Positions 63,126 through 64,000 of a stretch of 64,000 nt of DNA are shown piece after piece. Both the position numbers and the translations under genes were made by a program. Origin of the DNA: Crocinitomicaceae bacterium (GTDB lineage: Bacteria; Bacteroidota; Bacteroidia; Flavobacteriales_D; Crocinitomicaceae); NCBI GenBank assembly GCA_028689775.1, contig JAQVCM010000009.1:112307-176306 (forward strand), written 5' to 3'. Position 1 is the stretch's first letter, and the number at the start of each line of letters is the position of its first letter. The notes beneath the pieces are model-generated. The model did no database searches, was not told the DNA's origin, and saw only the letters and a program-made list of their open reading frames with translations.

Positions 63126-63770
63126 TTAGTCTTTTTTTCGAGTCAGCATCAATCCATCACGTAGTGGTAATAAAATCGTTTCCACACGTGGATCCCCAGA
63201 TACTTTAAGATTATAATCCATCAAAATACGCGTATCCTTATCTAATAGATCATAATCACCAACTACTTTTCCTGACCATAAAACGTTATCTGCCAAAATA
63301 TAACCGCCAGGTCTTACTAAATCGAAAACAAGATCGTAGTAAGTACAGTAATTTTCTTTGTCTGCGTCGATGAAAACCAAATCGAATTGGGCTTTCAATG
63401 TAGGTATAACTTCAACGGCATTTCCAAGAATATATTCTATCTGATTATCCGCATCAAATTTCGTGATGAAATTTCGAACCATTTCCTCCAATTCAATATT
63501 TACGTCGATGGTTGTAATTTTTCCGCCAGCTTGCAAGCCTTCTAAAAAACAAAATGCCGAATACCCCGTATACGTTCCCAGTTCAAGAATCCGCTTCGGC
63601 TGAATCATTTTCGCAACCATGCTGAGAAATCTTCCTTGAAAAGCACCACTCAACATTCTAGGATTTAAAACTTTGAGATGTGTTTCTCTATTTAATTGGT
63701 AGAGTAAATCCGATTCTTTGGATGTATGCTTTTCAGCGTAGTCGTCTAATTCTTTTGAAATGAATTCCAT
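63126..63770 (-). CDS. SAM-dependent O-methyltransferase (CCoAOMT-like)
   Basis: A 214-residue class I methyltransferase: ILELGTYTGYSAFCFLEGL (SAM site), FDLVFIDADKENYCTYYD (metal-binding Asp) and YILADNVLWSGKVV. The family methylates catechol-type or related substrates; the bacterial substrates are mostly unknown. Confidence 0.88.
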   Translation of the reverse strand: MEFISKELDDYAEKHTSKESDLLYQLNRETHLKVLNPRMLSGAFQGRFLSMVAKMIQPKRILELGTYTGYSAFCFLEGLQAGGKITTIDVNIELEEMVRNFITKFDADNQIEYILGNAVEVIPTLKAQFDLVFIDADKENYCTYYDLVFDLVRPGGYILADNVLWSGKVVGDYDLLDKDTRILMDYNLKVSGDPRVETILLPLRDGLMLTRKKD

Positions 63771-63787
63771 TGCAATATAATTTTGAA

Positions 63788-63795
63788 CAAAGATA
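63788..63795 (-). promoter_or_regulatory. -7 box (TATCTTTG) of the O-methyltransferase-ltaE operon
   Basis: Minus-strand match ending 17 nt before the ATG at 63770. Next to it, 63801-63844 holds a short degenerate repeat of TTACAG/TTTCAG/TTGTAG units. Confidence 0.45.
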
Positions 63796-63923
63796 GGAAA
63801 GATTGTAGATTACAGAGTTACAGTTTACAGATTTCAGATTGTAGCTCACAAATTATAAATTTAACACTTCCCTAATTTGCAATCTGCCACTACTTATCCC
63901 TTCAGAAAAGTATAGACACAAAA

Positions 63924-63953
63924 AAACCCGACACAAATAAATGTATCGGGTTT
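63924..63953 (-). terminator. rRNA operon terminator
   Basis: Stem AAACCCGA/TCGGGTTT (63924-63931/63946-63953), extended by three more pairs after one mismatch; reading on the minus strand it follows the 5S gene and ends in a T-run. Confidence 0.8.
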
Positions 63954-63958
63954 ATAAA

Positions 63959-64000
63959 AGCGGCGTCGACTTACTCTCCCACCCTCAAAAGAGCAGTACC
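63959..64000 (-). rRNA. rrf: 5S ribosomal RNA, 3' end (partial)
   Basis: On the minus strand the last bases read GGTACTGCTCTTTTGAGGGT then GGGAGAGTAAGTCGACGCCG, the conserved 3' half of 5S rRNA. The rest of the gene, and presumably 23S and 16S, lies beyond the right edge. The exact 3' end is estimated. Confidence 0.88.

Noticed and set aside
1..64000. Insertion sequences, prophage or CRISPR-Cas
   Set aside because: No transposase, integrase, phage structural gene or regular repeat-spacer array was seen on either strand.

Overview
The window reads as a chromosomal segment of a Bacteroidota bacterium, most likely Flavobacteriales and perhaps Crocinitomicaceae/Fluviicola-like (the family call is an inference). 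Evidence: an LpxC-FabZ fusion between lpxD and lpxA, a bamD-rpoZ-coaBC-DUF4835-recN cluster, a glycine-lipid GNAT/PlsC pair, DUF493/DUF4476/DUF5522 proteins, a low-GC AT-rich background, weak Shine-Dalgarno signals, and many TAnnTTTG -7 promoter boxes. I see no insertion sequence, prophage or CRISPR array.

Layout. 1-3.8 kb: a truncated gene end, a NarL-type regulator, the two glycine-lipid acyltransferases and a radical SAM protein. 3.8-4.4 kb: a gene-free stretch packed with small hairpins. 4.4-8.8 kb: a split transketolase whose halves are separated by a secreted vWA protein, then a class III aminotransferase. 8.9-10.8 kb: a small accessory patch with a RelB/RelE-like toxin-antitoxin pair whose toxin carries a nonsense codon, a membrane protein, and a Fic enzyme fused to a BRO-N-like domain. 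10.9-14.3 kb: a GlmU-like protein, a sodium:solute symporter and an RRM protein. 14.3-16.5 kb: imperfect direct repeats, tmRNA (ssrA) and two small exported proteins. 16.5-18.9 kb: a secreted DRGH nuclease and an HNH endonuclease.

19-27.1 kb is a complete phosphate-starvation locus on the minus strand, in transcription order porin, pstS, pstC, pstA, pstB, phoU, phoB, phoR. The two leading promoters (porin and pstS) each carry four consecutive 11-nt units of the type GTARCA-N5, both ending exactly 4 nt before the -7 box. This looks like a PhoB operator array and is the strongest regulatory finding here. 27.3-29.8 kb: TerC, small conserved proteins and thioredoxin. 30.2-35.7 kb: lipid A genes lpxD, lpxC/fabZ, lpxA and an RlmD-like methyltransferase that lacks its iron-sulfur cysteines. 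35.8-48.7 kb is a long minus-strand housekeeping run: hemF, LysM-receptor protein, guaA, fabI, MBL hydrolase, DUF423, DUF4476, recN, DUF4835, coaBC, rpoZ, bamD. 49-63.8 kb holds metabolic genes (ACMSD, RluA, ACC deaminase-like, acyltransferase, BtuF-like, CBS-type synthase, M61 peptidase, threonine aldolase, O-methyltransferase) among lineage-specific lipoproteins. The last 40 bases are the 3' end of a 5S rRNA on the minus strand, so an rRNA operon lies just beyond.

Recurring small-scale features: a palindromic intergenic repeat of about 35 bp in two or three copies, three convergent gene pairs that share one TTAA as both stop codons, and several -7 boxes only 4-5 nt from the start codon, which predicts leaderless mRNAs. 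All family assignments are from motif recognition by eye; no database search was run.
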